From: Planctomycetota bacterium
GTDB lineage: Bacteria; Planctomycetota; Phycisphaerae; UBA1845; PWPN01
Length of the DNA stretch: 64,000 nt
Assembly: GCA_029550525.1 (NCBI GenBank)
Contig: JAKPHF010000064.1
Location: 248,001-312,000, forward strand
Direction of reading: 5' to 3'
The notes under the pieces are model-generated. The model saw only the letters and a program-made list of their open reading frames with translations, was not told the DNA's origin and ran no database searches. How positions within the stretch are numbered: the first letter of the stretch is position 1; the number at the start of each line of letters is the position of its first letter. Shown in pieces: positions 10,050-19,936 of the stretch. The position numbers and the translations under genes are program-made.

Positions 10050-10463
10050 TCACTCGGGATTGTGCTTGTCGACGGTGATCCAGAGGAAGCCTTGTTCCAA
10101 TCGGGCGGCGGTGGTGTCGAGATCGGCTTGCGGAGGCAACTGGATGGCACGGAAGAACCGGCCCGAGTCGATCTCCATTCGCAGGATGCACTCGGGGCTC
10201 AGTTGCTCACAGGGAATGGGCACCGGCCGCTCGCCTTGGATGCGGATTTCGCGATCGACCACTTCGACCGTCACTTCCTCCTTGGCCAGCCCGGCCAGTT
10301 CCACGCAGATGTAGAAACGTTTGGCATCCGTATAGATGTTGACCGCCGGCTCCCAATTGGCCGATTGCGAGAACCGGTAGAACTGGCGGAAGGCCTGCCC
10401 CCGGCCGAACACCTGGTGGAAAGCCTCGAAAGAGTGTTCCGATGCCTGCAACTTGAATTTCAT
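10050..10463 (-). CDS. Hsp20/alpha-crystallin family small heat shock protein
   Basis: 137 aa when started at the ATG at 10463, which has GGAG six bases upstream. A longer form would begin at TTG 10520 without a ribosome binding site. The alpha-crystallin domain runs from about WEPAVNIYTDAKRFYICVELAG to the end, with the strand pair VTVEVVDREIRIQGERP and the C-terminal GFLWITV. The A-x-x-x-n-G-x-L signature is present as AARLEQGFL. It binds unfolded proteins and hands them on for refolding or degradation. Its position directly before lon suggests a joint stress unit. Confidence 0.88.
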   Translation of the reverse strand: MKFKLQASEHSFEAFHQVFGRGQAFRQFYRFSQSANWEPAVNIYTDAKRFYICVELAGLAKEEVTVEVVDREIRIQGERPVPIPCEQLSPECILRMEIDSGRFFRAIQLPPQADLDTTAARLEQGFLWITVDKHNPE

Positions 10464-10574
10464 GATCCGCTCCGCCGGGCATTCGCCCGTTTTGTGCACG
10501 ACACGCGTCGAAGCGGCCAAGGTCCGCGGCGGGGGTGAAGATCCCCGGTCTGCGGGCGCGCCGCTGCCTATCAG

Positions 10575-10603
10575 AATTTACGTCAGACGGCGGTGGATAG
10601 CAA
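10575..10603 (-). promoter_or_regulatory. Candidate promoter of hsp20-lon
   Basis: On the reverse strand TTGCTA and TAAATT are separated by 17 bp, each matching the sigma-70 consensus at 4 of 6 positions. It lies about 110 bp before the hsp20 start and directly after the upstream glycosyltransferase gene. No CIRCE element or clear sigma-32 box was seen. Consensus match only. Confidence 0.35.
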
Positions 10604-10616
10604 AGACGGGGGCTGC

Positions 10617-12377
10617 CTACGGTGTGGGCCGTTCCGCGGCACGGAGCGACTTGAGAAAGCCCTGATATCGGGCAAGCCGCTCGTCGAACTGCGGGGGCGC
10701 GGGCAGAGGCGTTGGCACTCGCGTGTTGCGGCAGTGGCGGTCGTACAAAGCGTTGAACGTGGCGGCCTGCTCGTCCACGTGCGGGAGGTTCAAACCCGGA
10801 CGGGCGTAGATGTAGCGGACCGGTTCGTCGTCGTGGCGGATGGTCGCAGCCAGCTCGAAATCGGGCAGGGTGTCGATTCGGTCGCGGTAGGCCGCGTCGG
10901 CGATGAGGACGTCGACCTCGGCGTGCATCTCCCGCACGAGCGGTGCGAGCATCTCGGGACGCAGATCGTAATCGGCCAGGACGGCGCGGCCGCAATAGTA
11001 CTCGGCGACCGAGACCTCCATGCCGGTGTTGGTGTGGATGGTCATGACCACGGCCTCCGGGGGGACGTGGGCGCGGACGTAGTACCCGGCAGCCTTGATG
11101 CCGGTTTCCGGGCGAACCGATCCCCAGAAGGTCTTCAGGCCGGTCCAGCGTACGAATTGTGCCTCGTTCAGGCAGGCATCAGCCGAACCCACGCCCATAT
11201 GGCACAGGGCCAGGGCGGCAGCGCAGGCGAAGGCGAGCCGGGCGACCGGGCGGGGCGACAGCCGCTGCAGCATCGCGCAAATCCAGATGGCCACAAGCAC
11301 ACCCGCGGCGTAGGCGGCCTCGATCATGTAAGCGCCCGGGTAGCCGACGCGGGTCCAATCCACCAGAAGCGTGAGTGGCAGCACGGCCGCCCAACTCCAG
11401 ACGGCCAGCACGCGGTACCGCGGTGTCAACGTTGCCCAGATCAGTCCGGCCGCAGCCGACAGGGCGAACAGGTATCCGAAATGCGAAACCCACATGGAGG
11501 GCAGATCCAGGAACTGGGTGAACCGCCATCCGGTCGAGCCGGCGTCGTGCTTGTGCAGCAACCGACCCAACTGGCCGCCTCCGGTCCATCTCCAGGACAT
11601 ATATATGACAGCCAGGGCCAACACGCAGGGGATAATGAAGCCGAAGCCGAAACTGCGCCCCAAGGGCAGCGAGGCGGCGCGATGTCGCGGCGTCGCCGGA
11701 GAGGACGAAGCGTGCTGTCGCGTTCGCCGCCGGTCCCACCAGACGTACATGAGTGCGACGGGCAAGGCGAAGGCGAAACAGTTGCTCAGGCAGTGCAGAA
11801 GCAGGGCGGTGCCGCCGAGGAACAGCCAATAGGGCCGGTCTTCGTCGAGATAGGTCAGGATGGCCCATAGGGAGACGGTGCCGGTGAGCAGCCAGACGGT
11901 GTTGTAGCCCCACGCATAATGTGCGTCCGACACCAGCGTGGGGATGACCGAGCAGACCGCTGCGGCCAGGATCGCTTCGGACCGGCCGCCGCCCAGTCTG
12001 CGGACGAGGCCGAACGTGAACAGAATCTGAAGCACGCTCGCGGCGGCGATGGGGATGCGCAGCGCCGCTTCGTCGATGGGCAGGTGCAGGCGGCTCAGTA
12101 ACTCGGCCCAGGTCCGCTGGAGGATCGGCAGCACCGGGCCGTAGTCATGGGCGAAGAACCATTTGATGCCGTAGTTGTGCTGGACGGCCCAGGCGATGGC
12201 CACCTGGTCCGAAGTCGCCATGATCGCTCCGAGGTTCCAGATCCGGATGGCCACGGCGACCGCGAGGACGGCCGCTGCGATCGTCCACGTGCGAATGTCC
12301 CGCCGGCCACGGCTACGCGGAGCGGTCAGCAACGCAGGAAGTTCACGAGCGGTCGGCAGGGCGGAAAGAGTGGCCAT
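10617..12377 (-). CDS. Multi-pass membrane glycosyltransferase-like protein (GT-C fold)
   Basis: 586 aa. After a short cytosolic N-terminus it has about ten hydrophobic segments (for example TIAAAVLAVAVAIRIW and IPCVLALAVIYMSW). The C-terminal part of about 180 residues is soluble. The layout, including the first extracytoplasmic loop ATSDQVAIAWAV, resembles GT39/PMT-type polyprenyl-phosphate-dependent glycosyltransferases, although the usual DE dyad in loop 1 reads SD here. Its 3' end lies just before the hsp20 promoter region. Most likely it moves sugars onto lipids or proteins on the outer face of the inner membrane. The donor and acceptor cannot be told. Confidence 0.6.
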   Translation of the reverse strand: MATLSALPTARELPALLTAPRSRGRRDIRTWTIAAAVLAVAVAIRIWNLGAIMATSDQVAIAWAVQHNYGIKWFFAHDYGPVLPILQRTWAELLSRLHLPIDEAALRIPIAAASVLQILFTFGLVRRLGGGRSEAILAAAVCSVIPTLVSDAHYAWGYNTVWLLTGTVSLWAILTYLDEDRPYWLFLGGTALLLHCLSNCFAFALPVALMYVWWDRRRTRQHASSSPATPRHRAASLPLGRSFGFGFIIPCVLALAVIYMSWRWTGGGQLGRLLHKHDAGSTGWRFTQFLDLPSMWVSHFGYLFALSAAAGLIWATLTPRYRVLAVWSWAAVLPLTLLVDWTRVGYPGAYMIEAAYAAGVLVAIWICAMLQRLSPRPVARLAFACAAALALCHMGVGSADACLNEAQFVRWTGLKTFWGSVRPETGIKAAGYYVRAHVPPEAVVMTIHTNTGMEVSVAEYYCGRAVLADYDLRPEMLAPLVREMHAEVDVLIADAAYRDRIDTLPDFELAATIRHDDEPVRYIYARPGLNLPHVDEQAATFNALYDRHCRNTRVPTPLPAPPQFDERLARYQGFLKSLRAAERPTP

Positions 12378-12690
12378 GGTCTGAAAAACCTCGCGATTTC
12401 GGGTCGTTGCCGGCCGGCGCGCAACATCCCTGCGCTCGCCGCCCCGGGCTCACGGGTCATATCGGACGGAGAAGATGGCATATTGAGCTTGGCCCTGCTC
12501 GGTTCGCCGATTCCGCTGCAATGCACGCGACACTGTGGTGTACACACCATTATGGTGCACGCTTCCCAGCGTGCACCGGTGCAGGCAGGATGCCCACACC
12601 ACAATCTCGGGCGTGCACATGCCGGCGGGAGCCTGCACCACAACGCCTGTCTGGCTGAGGTGGTCGGGCGAAAGCGGCACGAAAGCGGCA
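12378..12690. repeat. Intergenic cluster of nested short inverted repeats
   Basis: No gene is seen. At 12554-12577 there is a perfect 10-bp hairpin (GGTGCACGCT, loop TCCC, AGCGTGCACC). Around it, GGTGCAGGC at 12578 pairs with GCCTGCACC at 12631. The string AGCCTGCACCACAA here recurs at about 60265. The cluster lies between the start of the glycosyltransferase gene and the end of the mscS-type gene. It looks like a REP-type hairpin cluster rather than a terminator, since no T-tract follows. Confidence 0.5.
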
Positions 12691-14751
12691 CTAGTTGTCG
12701 TGCGACCGGCCGGGCAGGGGGGCCAAAGCGTCGGGGTCCGACGAATCGTCCGCTGCGGGGCGGTGATACACCATGTAATGCGGGAAGGGAATCTCGATTC
12801 CCAGCTCGTCGAACCGGTTCTTGATGCGACGGAGCATCTCGCGTTTGACCATCCACTGACGCAGCGGCCGCGTTTTGATCATGAGGCGGACGATCACGGC
12901 CGACTCGCCGAGGTTGTCGACGCCCACCATCTCGGGGGCGTCGAGGACGAGCGGGCGAAAGACCGGATCCCGGTACAGCTCGTTGGCGACCTCCATCAGG
13001 GCAGCCATGACGCGATCGACCTGCTCCTTGTAGGCCACGCGGATGTCCAACACCGCCCGCGACCAGCCGTGCGTCATATTCGTGACGCTCTTGATCTCGC
13101 CGTGGGGAATGAAGTGGGCATTGCCCTCGATGTCGCGCAGCTTGGTCATGCGCAAGCTGATGTGTTCGACCATGCCGGAAATGTTACCAATCCTGATGAC
13201 GTCGTTAATGGCGTACTGGTTTTCCAGCAGGATGATGAATCCGGAGAAGTAGTCTTTAATCAGGCTCTGAGCGCCGAACGCCACGGCCAAGCCCACCACA
13301 CCGGCCGCTCCCAGCAGGGGGACGATATTGATGCCGACCTCGCTCAGGATCATGAGCATGCCGCCGATGACGATGGCCGTCGAGGCGAAATTGCGGAAGA
13401 CGGCCGCGAGCGTCTTGGCCCGTGCCTCGCGTTCGGGCTCACCGCCGGCGTCGCCTCGGATCGTGATGAGCCGGACGATCCGTTGCTCGACGACCTTGGT
13501 CAACCAGAGCAGCACCATCATGGCCAGGCCGATGCCCGCCACGGGCGGGCCGTGCCGGATCAGCCATTGCAGGATGTTGAACAACGAGAACGGGTTCTGA
13601 AGGCGGCGCACCTCCTGCTCGGCCTCAGCAGCTTGGGAACGCTTGCGTTCGGCATCCTCCAGGGCGGTGATGTGCTCGGATTGCAGGTCGTCCAGTTCCG
13701 AGCGGAGCTCGCCGATCCGTTTTTCGATCTTGTTGACCTCAGCTTCGGCTTCGCCGGCGCGAGCCTCGGCGTCGTCCACCCGCGCCCACATGGCGCTGAC
13801 CTGCTCGGTGGGAGCGCCGGTGGAGAGCAGCTTCTCGACGTGCTCGCGGACGCTGTTGTAGCTCTTGCGTGCGTTGACGGCCCGCTGGCGGGCGGTGTCG
13901 AGGAGACTTTCTTCGGTCTTGATATTATCCCGAACGGTGGCGATTCGCTCGGTGATGGACTGAAGCTGCTCGGCGGCCTTCTTGGCTTCCGTCTTCGTGA
14001 CGTGGGCCTTCTGCTGGGCCTCGAGGAGTTCCTTGTTGTCGGGCAGCGCGGTTTGAGCGAGCGGCGGCGCTTCCGAGCCGGTCTGCGAAGCGGCAGGGCT
14101 AGCCGGAGCCGCCGGCGCCGGGACGCCCGGCACGGCGGGGACCTGGATGGTCGCCTGTGGGGGGGCCGGCTGGGCAGCCGGTGTGGGGCCGGCCTGCTCT
14201 TGTTCCGGTTTGACCTCGGTCGCCAGCGCCTCTGCCGGTTTCGACGTCGCCGTCTCGGGATTCCGCATGCGATTGAGGGCGGCCAAGTCCTGCTCAAGCT
14301 TCTTTTCCAGCAAAGCGAATTTCTGCTGTAGCGCGGCGCGTTCGGCGATGGCCAAGTCGAAGCGTTCCTTGGCCAGTTCGCGGGCCCGTTGGAGACCCGT
14401 CAGATCCGGAGCCTCACCGGCCGGACGGGAGGCGGCTTCCTGCTGGCGTTCCTCGAGCCGCTTGTCGAGGCGCATGAATGCTTCCTTGGCCTGGGCGTAC
14501 TCGCTCTTGGGGTCGTCGAGATCCTTCTTGATCTCTTCGAGTTCCGCCTGGGTGTCCGCGATGGTCTTTTCCAGGCGCAAAATGCGTTCGGCCTGCGAGA
14601 GCTTGGCCTCGGCGGTGGTAGGGACGTTGTTTTGGGTGGACGCAGCGGCACTCGGTTCCGCGGCCGAGTCAGCCTGCACCGTGACGGGAAGGGTCAGGAT
14701 GCAGCATGCCAATCCAAGCCGGAATAAAAGCAGACCCGTCGAGCGATTCAT
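12691..14751 (-). CDS. MscS-family mechanosensitive channel with periplasmic coiled coil
   Basis: 686 aa from the ATG at 14751, which has a strong GGAGGA site; an upstream in-frame start at 14847 lacks one. A signal peptide (MNRSTGLLLFRLGLACCILT) is followed by two coiled-coil stretches separated by a Pro/Ala-rich linker. Membrane helices then precede an MscS core with the pore helix VVGLAVAFGAQSLIKDYFSG. The beta domain contains NQYAINDVIRIGNISGMVEHI and the end GIEIPFPHYMVYH. Members with long periplasmic regions resemble MscK/YbdG-type channels. The expected role is release of solutes on osmotic downshift. Confidence 0.9.
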   Translation of the reverse strand: MNRSTGLLLFRLGLACCILTLPVTVQADSAAEPSAAASTQNNVPTTAEAKLSQAERILRLEKTIADTQAELEEIKKDLDDPKSEYAQAKEAFMRLDKRLEERQQEAASRPAGEAPDLTGLQRARELAKERFDLAIAERAALQQKFALLEKKLEQDLAALNRMRNPETATSKPAEALATEVKPEQEQAGPTPAAQPAPPQATIQVPAVPGVPAPAAPASPAASQTGSEAPPLAQTALPDNKELLEAQQKAHVTKTEAKKAAEQLQSITERIATVRDNIKTEESLLDTARQRAVNARKSYNSVREHVEKLLSTGAPTEQVSAMWARVDDAEARAGEAEAEVNKIEKRIGELRSELDDLQSEHITALEDAERKRSQAAEAEQEVRRLQNPFSLFNILQWLIRHGPPVAGIGLAMMVLLWLTKVVEQRIVRLITIRGDAGGEPEREARAKTLAAVFRNFASTAIVIGGMLMILSEVGINIVPLLGAAGVVGLAVAFGAQSLIKDYFSGFIILLENQYAINDVIRIGNISGMVEHISLRMTKLRDIEGNAHFIPHGEIKSVTNMTHGWSRAVLDIRVAYKEQVDRVMAALMEVANELYRDPVFRPLVLDAPEMVGVDNLGESAVIVRLMIKTRPLRQWMVKREMLRRIKNRFDELGIEIPFPHYMVYHRPAADDSSDPDALAPLPGRSHDN

Positions 14752-14884
14752 CAACTCTTCCTCCGCGCGTTCAGCGGCGTTCGGATGAAAAGGGAGTAGG
14801 CGGCATTGCAGGCCGCTCACGATATCCCCAGTACGACCCGAGTGCAACTGTGGTGCGGATACCGTCCGGTGTCACCGGCCGGGC

Positions 14885-14890
14885 TATAAT
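14885..14890 (+). promoter_or_regulatory. Possible -10 box upstream of the DUF255 gene
   Basis: A perfect TATAAT lies 52 bp before the ATG of the thioredoxin-domain gene, leaving a leader of about 45 nt. No good -35 element is found at 16-18 bp, so this is a weak call. Confidence 0.3.
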
Positions 14891-14941
14891 TCCGCCGGTA
14901 TTGAAATCGCGAGACTGAGGCTTTTTTGACGAGAATACATC

Positions 14942-17056
14942 ATGCCCACTGCGGCCAGCACAACCTTTCGCGCCAACCGGCTCATCGACGCGACCAGTCC
15001 GTATCTCCTGCAGCACGCACACAACCCGGTGGATTGGTATCCCTGGGACAGCGAAGCGCTGGAGCGAGCACGGGCTGAGGATAAGCCGATTTTTCTCAGC
15101 ATCGGCTACTCGGCCTGCCACTGGTGTCACGTGATGGAGCGCGAGAGCTTCGAGAACGCCGAGATCGCGGATCTGCTCAATCGCGACTTCATCTCCATCA
15201 AAGTGGACCGTGAGGAGCGCCCGGATCTGGACGACATCTACATGACGGCGACGGTGCTGTACAACCGGGGCCAGGGCGGCTGGCCCATGAGCGTGTTCCT
15301 CACGCCGGAGGGCAAGCCCTTCTACGCAGGCACGTACTTTCCGCCCGAGTCGCGGTGGGGCCGGCCGGGCTTCAAGGACATCCTGATTCAGATTGCCCGG
15401 TTGTGGCGCGAGCAGCGGTCACGGCTGGTGGAATCGGCGGAGACGCTCACGGCGGCAATTCGCCAGTACAGTGGACCGGCCAGCGACCCAGGCGGCATCC
15501 CGCATGAACTCGTTAGTCGCACCGCCCATCATCTGATCGAGGCGTTTGATCCCCACGACGGTGGCATGCTCAGCGGACCGACCAACAAGTTCCCGCCGTC
15601 AATGGCCATGACGCTCATGCTGCGCGAGTACCACCGGACTCGCTCGGCGGGCCGGCCGAATCCCACGCTGCTCGATCGCGTGGAGACGACGCTGCGGAAG
15701 ATGGCGGCAGGCGGGATCTACGATCAACTCGGCGGCGGCATCGCCCGGTACAGCACCGATCCACAGTGGCTTGTGCCGCATTTCGAGAAGATGCTGTACG
15801 ACCAGGCATTGGTCAGCGCGGCATACATCGAGGTTTCGCAGGTCACCGGCAAGCCGGAATACGCGGCGGTGGCCGCCGACATCTTCGAGTACGTGCTGCG
15901 GGACCTTCGGTCGCATGAGGGCGCGTTCTACTCGTCTCGCGACGCGGACAGCGAAGGCGCCGAGGGCAAGTACTACGTCTGGTCGAAAGCCGAGATCATG
16001 AACGTGCTCGGCCCGCGCGACGGCGCGTTGTTTTGCAGCTACTACGACGTGACCGAGGAGGGCAACTGGGAGGGCCGCAACATCCTGCACGTGTCGCGCG
16101 ACCTCGACGTGGTGGCGAAGCTCAATCAGGTGGAGCCGGGAGAACTGCGGCGGAGTCTCGACGTGTCGCGTCGCAAACTCCTGGCGGCCCGGGCCCAGCG
16201 GGTGCCGCCAGGGCTGGACGACAAGATCCTGACGAGCTGGAACGCGCTGATGATCGCGTCACTCGCAATCGGCGGGCGAGTGATGGGCGAGCCGCGGTAC
16301 GTACAGGCAGCCGTCCGGGCCGCGGACTTCATCCTCCGCGAAATGACCGCGGGCGGCCGACTCCTGAGGACTTACCGCCACGGCAAGGCTCACACGGGGG
16401 GCTACCTTGACGACCATGCCTTCTTCGTCGAAGCACTGCTCGAGCTGTATGCGGCCACCTTCGAGCCGCGCTGGCTCCTGGAGGCGATTCGGCTGAACGA
16501 GGAGACGCTGGCCCATTTCTGGGATGTCGACGGCGGCGGGTTCTTCCTGACCGCCGACGACGCCGAGCAGTTGGTGGTGCGGTCCAAGGACCTGCAGGAT
16601 GGGGCGACTCCGGCCGGGAATTCGGTCGCTTTCTCGAATCTGGTTCGCCTGGCGGAGATCCTCGACCGCCAGGATCTGCGAGACCGGGCGGCCCGGATGC
16701 TTCAGGCGGTGGCAGGAACCGTCCAGCAGGCGCCATCCGCATTCGCCCGCCTGCTGACGGCCGTCGATCTGTACTATTCGCCGCCGACTGAAGTTGTGGT
16801 GGTCGGGCCGCTCAGCGATCCGGCGACGCAGGGATTGATCCAGGCGGCAAATCAGGGGTATGATCCCTACCGGCGCGTACTCTTGCTGGACATCACGCTC
16901 GATGCGGCGGATCTGCTGCGCGAGCGAGTTCCGCTGTTCGAGGGCAAGTTACCCGTGCAGGGTCAGCCGGCGGCGTATGTTTGCCGGAATCGGACTTGCG
17001 GCAGGCCGGCAACCTCGCCGGAAGAATTGCGCGATGCACTGACGATAAAGGAGTAG
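14942..17056 (+). CDS. Thioredoxin-domain protein of the DUF255/YyaL family
   Basis: 704 aa. The N-terminal DUF255 thioredoxin-like domain begins [21 protein letters not shown] and carries the redox motif CHWCHVM followed by [16 protein letters not shown]. The remainder is an (alpha/alpha)6 toroid resembling glucosidases and N-acylglucosamine epimerases ([42 protein letters not shown]). The family is conserved from bacteria to man (SPATA20) but has no settled activity. There is no signal peptide, so it is cytosolic. The downstream exported gene starts about 100 bp later. Confidence 0.93.
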   Translation: MPTAASTTFRANRLIDATSPYLLQHAHNPVDWYPWDSEALERARAEDKPIFLSIGYSACHWCHVMERESFENAEIADLLNRDFISIKVDREERPDLDDIYMTATVLYNRGQGGWPMSVFLTPEGKPFYAGTYFPPESRWGRPGFKDILIQIARLWREQRSRLVESAETLTAAIRQYSGPASDPGGIPHELVSRTAHHLIEAFDPHDGGMLSGPTNKFPPSMAMTLMLREYHRTRSAGRPNPTLLDRVETTLRKMAAGGIYDQLGGGIARYSTDPQWLVPHFEKMLYDQALVSAAYIEVSQVTGKPEYAAVAADIFEYVLRDLRSHEGAFYSSRDADSEGAEGKYYVWSKAEIMNVLGPRDGALFCSYYDVTEEGNWEGRNILHVSRDLDVVAKLNQVEPGELRRSLDVSRRKLLAARAQRVPPGLDDKILTSWNALMIASLAIGGRVMGEPRYVQAAVRAADFILREMTAGGRLLRTYRHGKAHTGGYLDDHAFFVEALLELYAATFEPRWLLEAIRLNEETLAHFWDVDGGGFFLTADDAEQLVVRSKDLQDGATPAGNSVAFSNLVRLAEILDRQDLRDRAARMLQAVAGTVQQAPSAFARLLTAVDLYYSPPTEVVVVGPLSDPATQGLIQAANQGYDPYRRVLLLDITLDAADLLRERVPLFEGKLPVQGQPAAYVCRNRTCGRPATSPEELRDALTIKE

Positions 17057-17101
17057 GGCCGCGTTCTTGCGGCAGAGCGGAATACCCCTGGGCAAGAGAT
17101 C

Positions 17102-17126
17102 CGGCGGGGTTGAACCCCGTCGCTCG
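17102..17126. repeat. CGGCGGGG...CCCCG(C/T)CGCTCG hairpin, copy 1
   Basis: CGGCGGGGTTGAACCCCGTCGCTCG forms a short hairpin. Related copies lie at 38193-38218, 41988-42013 and 56901-56923, with a half copy at about 58800. Most copies lie shortly after a stop codon, but only the 56.9-kb copy is followed by a T-run. Confidence 0.55.
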
Positions 17127-17158
17127 CGGTAGGTGCTTGACGCAGGGAAAGGAAGATC

Positions 17159-18442
17159 GTGGACAGAGTCATCCCGGTTGCCCGGACGTGCATGTGGATC
17201 GCCTGCGTCCTGCTGCAGGTCGTGCAGGGGGCCGACACCGCTTGGGGCCAAACTGCGACTCCGCAGGGTGCAGCGGCGCAGAGTGCGACGCCGATGGTGA
17301 GCGTGACGGAACCACCGTATCCGAAGAGCCGGCGGGTGCCCGAGGAGATGATGCGCCGCCGTCCACGCCAGGTCATCGCGCTGCCTTCCGAGCCGGGTGA
17401 ATACGGTCAGGACAAATTGCAGCGGTCCGCCGGCGTTCTCGGGAAGCTTCCGCCGGATGTTCATCGCCTGCCCGAAGGCTACGTGGTGGCGGGACGACAG
17501 ATGGCGGTCGAACGCCAGGCCGACTGGGTCGTCTGCTACCTGCCAGACGAGCGGCTGGCCAAGTTCTCGCTGAACGAGGCGGCGGGATGGCTGGGCGATT
17601 TGGATGCGGCTCGCCTCGGATCGGGGTTGGTGGCTGCCTGCCAGGCCCGGGAAATTTCCGTGGCTCCCGAGGCGCAGGTGATCGTGGAAGAGCCCGGGAA
17701 GCGTTGGCGCATCGCCGATCCGCGACGAACGTTGATCGTGGAGCGCGACCGGGACGGGCTGGCCGTGCGGGCCGCGTTGCCGCTGCGACTTTTGCCCAAC
17801 AAGAGTCTGGCCATGCTCGAGGCGGTGCTCACCGGTTCGCAGCAGACGCCCAGCTTCGCGTTCACCGGTCTGGTGACCGAGTTCCAGGGAAACAACTACC
17901 TGCTCACCGAGCACTTGTCGCAAGTGATCACCGTGGCCGAGGAACCACCGAGCGAGACCGGCGGTGGTGATGCGTCGGCTGATTCGGCAGAGACGGACGC
18001 CACAGCGACGGCGCCGGCCGGCGATCCGCGGCCGGAGGAGATCATCAAGCAACTGCTTGAGCGCAAGCCTCGCCGGGCCGTTCCGCTTCGGCAGAATGTG
18101 CCGGCCGTCGCTCAGCAGGAACCGCCGCCGGTGCGTCCTGACGGTGAGGCCCGCGTCGAGCAGGTCTGGCCCGAGGAGACGCTGGTGGTGGATCAGCCGG
18201 GCCGCATCGTGCCCAGTGAGCAGTGGTGGATGTTTGCTTTCGAGGACAAGGGGCACCAGGCATCTCGCCGGCCGGTTCGATTGCTGCCCAACCGCATGCT
18301 CGAAAACGCCATCGCTCTGGCGGGCGACGAGTCCATGGGCGTCGTGCTCACGGTGAGCGGTGAGCTGACGGAATACCACGGAACCAATTACCTCCTGCTG
18401 CGCAAGGTGCTTGTCCAGCGGGACTGGGGAAACCTGAAATAA
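17159..18442 (+). CDS. Exported orphan protein with internal duplication, coupled to glmM
   Basis: 427 aa from a GTG behind AAGGAAG. An N-terminal hydrophobic stretch (ARTCMWIACVLLQVVQ) suggests export. Two related blocks occur at about 207-255 (RLLPNKSLAMLEAVL ... VTEFQGNNYLLT) and 374-420 (RLLPNRMLENAIALA ... LTEYHGTNYLLLRKV). They share RLLPN and a TEY/F-x-G-x-NYLL strand, so the protein is an internal duplication separated by an acidic, Ala/Thr-rich linker. No known domain is recognised. The TAA overlaps the ATG of the next gene as TAATG, implying translational coupling with the phosphohexomutase and possibly a role in the envelope. Confidence 0.75.
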   Translation: MDRVIPVARTCMWIACVLLQVVQGADTAWGQTATPQGAAAQSATPMVSVTEPPYPKSRRVPEEMMRRRPRQVIALPSEPGEYGQDKLQRSAGVLGKLPPDVHRLPEGYVVAGRQMAVERQADWVVCYLPDERLAKFSLNEAAGWLGDLDAARLGSGLVAACQAREISVAPEAQVIVEEPGKRWRIADPRRTLIVERDRDGLAVRAALPLRLLPNKSLAMLEAVLTGSQQTPSFAFTGLVTEFQGNNYLLTEHLSQVITVAEEPPSETGGGDASADSAETDATATAPAGDPRPEEIIKQLLERKPRRAVPLRQNVPAVAQQEPPPVRPDGEARVEQVWPEETLVVDQPGRIVPSEQWWMFAFEDKGHQASRRPVRLLPNRMLENAIALAGDESMGVVLTVSGELTEYHGTNYLLLRKVLVQRDWGNLK

Positions 18443-19788
18443 TGGCACTGATGATGAGCGTTTCGGGCGTGCGGGGCGTGATCGGCGAGTCGATGACGCC
18501 CGTTTTGGCTGCCGAGTTGGGCTGTGCGTTCGGCACGTACCTGGGCGGTGGCAAAGTGGTGGTCGGCCGGGATACGCGGCCCAGCGGCCCGATGCTCCAG
18601 CGTGCTTTGGTGTCCGGGTTGTTGGCCACCGGGTGCGAGGTGGTCGAGTTGAACATCGCCTCGACGCCGGCGGTTGCGTTCATGGTGCGCCGGCACGGGG
18701 CAGCGGGCGGTGTGGTGATCACGGCCAGCCACAACCCGGTGATCTGGAACGGCATCAAGTTTCTGACCGACGAAGGGCTGGCACCGCCGCCCGACCGAGC
18801 GCAATCGATCTTCGAGACCTATCGCACCAAGGCGTTCAAACTGGCGGGTGTGGATGCTCTGCGTGCGCCGGCGGTCGACAAGAGCGCCGACGAGGCTCAT
18901 GTGGAGGCGGCTCTGGGGATCATCTATCCGGATCAGATCGCGGAGAAGCGCTACCGCGTGGTGCTCGACAGCATCAACGGGGCGGGGAGCACTGAAGGCA
19001 AGCTCCTCCTGAGCCGGCTGGGATGCGAAGTGATCCACGTCAACGCCGAGCCGAACGGGCGATTCGCCCACACGCCCGAGCCGACGGCCGAGAACCTGAC
19101 CAGCCTGTGCGAGGCCGTGCGCAAACACAAGGCGCACATCGGCTTCGCCCAGGATCCCGACGCCGATCGCCTGGCCATCGTGGACGAGCACGGCAACTAC
19201 ATTGGCGAGGAGTACACGCTGGCGTTGTGTGCCATGTACATGTTCAAGGCCCATCCGGGACCGATCGCTGCGAATCTGTCCACGTCGCGGATGGTGGATG
19301 ACCTGGCGGCGGCGGCCGGCGGTCCCTGCCGCGTCGTGCGTTCGGCGGTGGGCGAAGCCAACGTGGTCGCCGCGATGCGAGCCAATGGCTGTCGCTTCGG
19401 CGGGGAGGGCAACGGTGGTGTCATCGATCCGCGGGTGGGGCCGGTTCGCGACAGCCTCGTCGGGATGGCGCTCACGCTGCAGCTCATGGCCATTCGCAAT
19501 GCCGGCATCAGTCAATTGGTCGAGAAGATTCCTCGCTATGTGATGAGCAAGCAGAAGTTCGAATGCTCTTCCGACCGCATTGCCCGAGTGCTGGCGGCGG
19601 TTCGCTCGGCCTACGCCCAGGAGAAGATCAACGATATCGACGGCGTGCGGATCGACTTTGCGGAAGGTTGGGTTCACGTGCGCGGCTCGAACACCGAGCC
19701 CATCATTCGGATCATTGCCGAGGCGAAAACTCAGGCAGACTGCGATCGCCTCGTCGCCGACGTGCGGAGGATCGCGGACGGGGTGTGA
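18442..19788 (+). CDS. glmM: Phosphoglucosamine mutase (alpha-D-phosphohexomutase family)
   Basis: 448 aa. The family landmarks are all present: the catalytic phosphoserine Ser96 in TASHNPVIWNG, the metal loop DPDADRLAIVDE, the sugar-binding loop EGNGGVIDP, and the phosphate-binding RGSNTEPIIRI near the C-terminus. The length suits GlmM, which converts glucosamine-6-P to glucosamine-1-P for UDP-GlcNAc, the precursor of peptidoglycan and lipid A. Phosphomannomutase activity is the alternative, since the two are hard to tell apart by motif. The start overlaps the stop of the upstream exported protein. Confidence 0.85.
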   Translation: MALMMSVSGVRGVIGESMTPVLAAELGCAFGTYLGGGKVVVGRDTRPSGPMLQRALVSGLLATGCEVVELNIASTPAVAFMVRRHGAAGGVVITASHNPVIWNGIKFLTDEGLAPPPDRAQSIFETYRTKAFKLAGVDALRAPAVDKSADEAHVEAALGIIYPDQIAEKRYRVVLDSINGAGSTEGKLLLSRLGCEVIHVNAEPNGRFAHTPEPTAENLTSLCEAVRKHKAHIGFAQDPDADRLAIVDEHGNYIGEEYTLALCAMYMFKAHPGPIAANLSTSRMVDDLAAAAGGPCRVVRSAVGEANVVAAMRANGCRFGGEGNGGVIDPRVGPVRDSLVGMALTLQLMAIRNAGISQLVEKIPRYVMSKQKFECSSDRIARVLAAVRSAYAQEKINDIDGVRIDFAEGWVHVRGSNTEPIIRIIAEAKTQADCDRLVADVRRIADGV

Positions 19789-19936
19789 GTCGCGCCGCTT
19801 CTCCGAGAACCGGTCATCGCAGAGCCGTGCCCATCCGAATCTGAGATATCCCGGGGATCTGCATCTCCGGGCGTTGGAGCCGTATCATTTCCCAGGATGT
19901 TGGATCGCTGGGAGTTGCAGTGGAAGGTAACGTTGC

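Noticed and set aside
8878-10314. 478-aa + frame opposite lon
   Set aside because: Lon is certain from its motifs on the other strand; this frame is low in complexity and shows no family features.
14885-14942. Riboswitch or T-box in the leader of the DUF255 gene
   Set aside because: The leader is only about 50 nt with no conserved riboswitch core.
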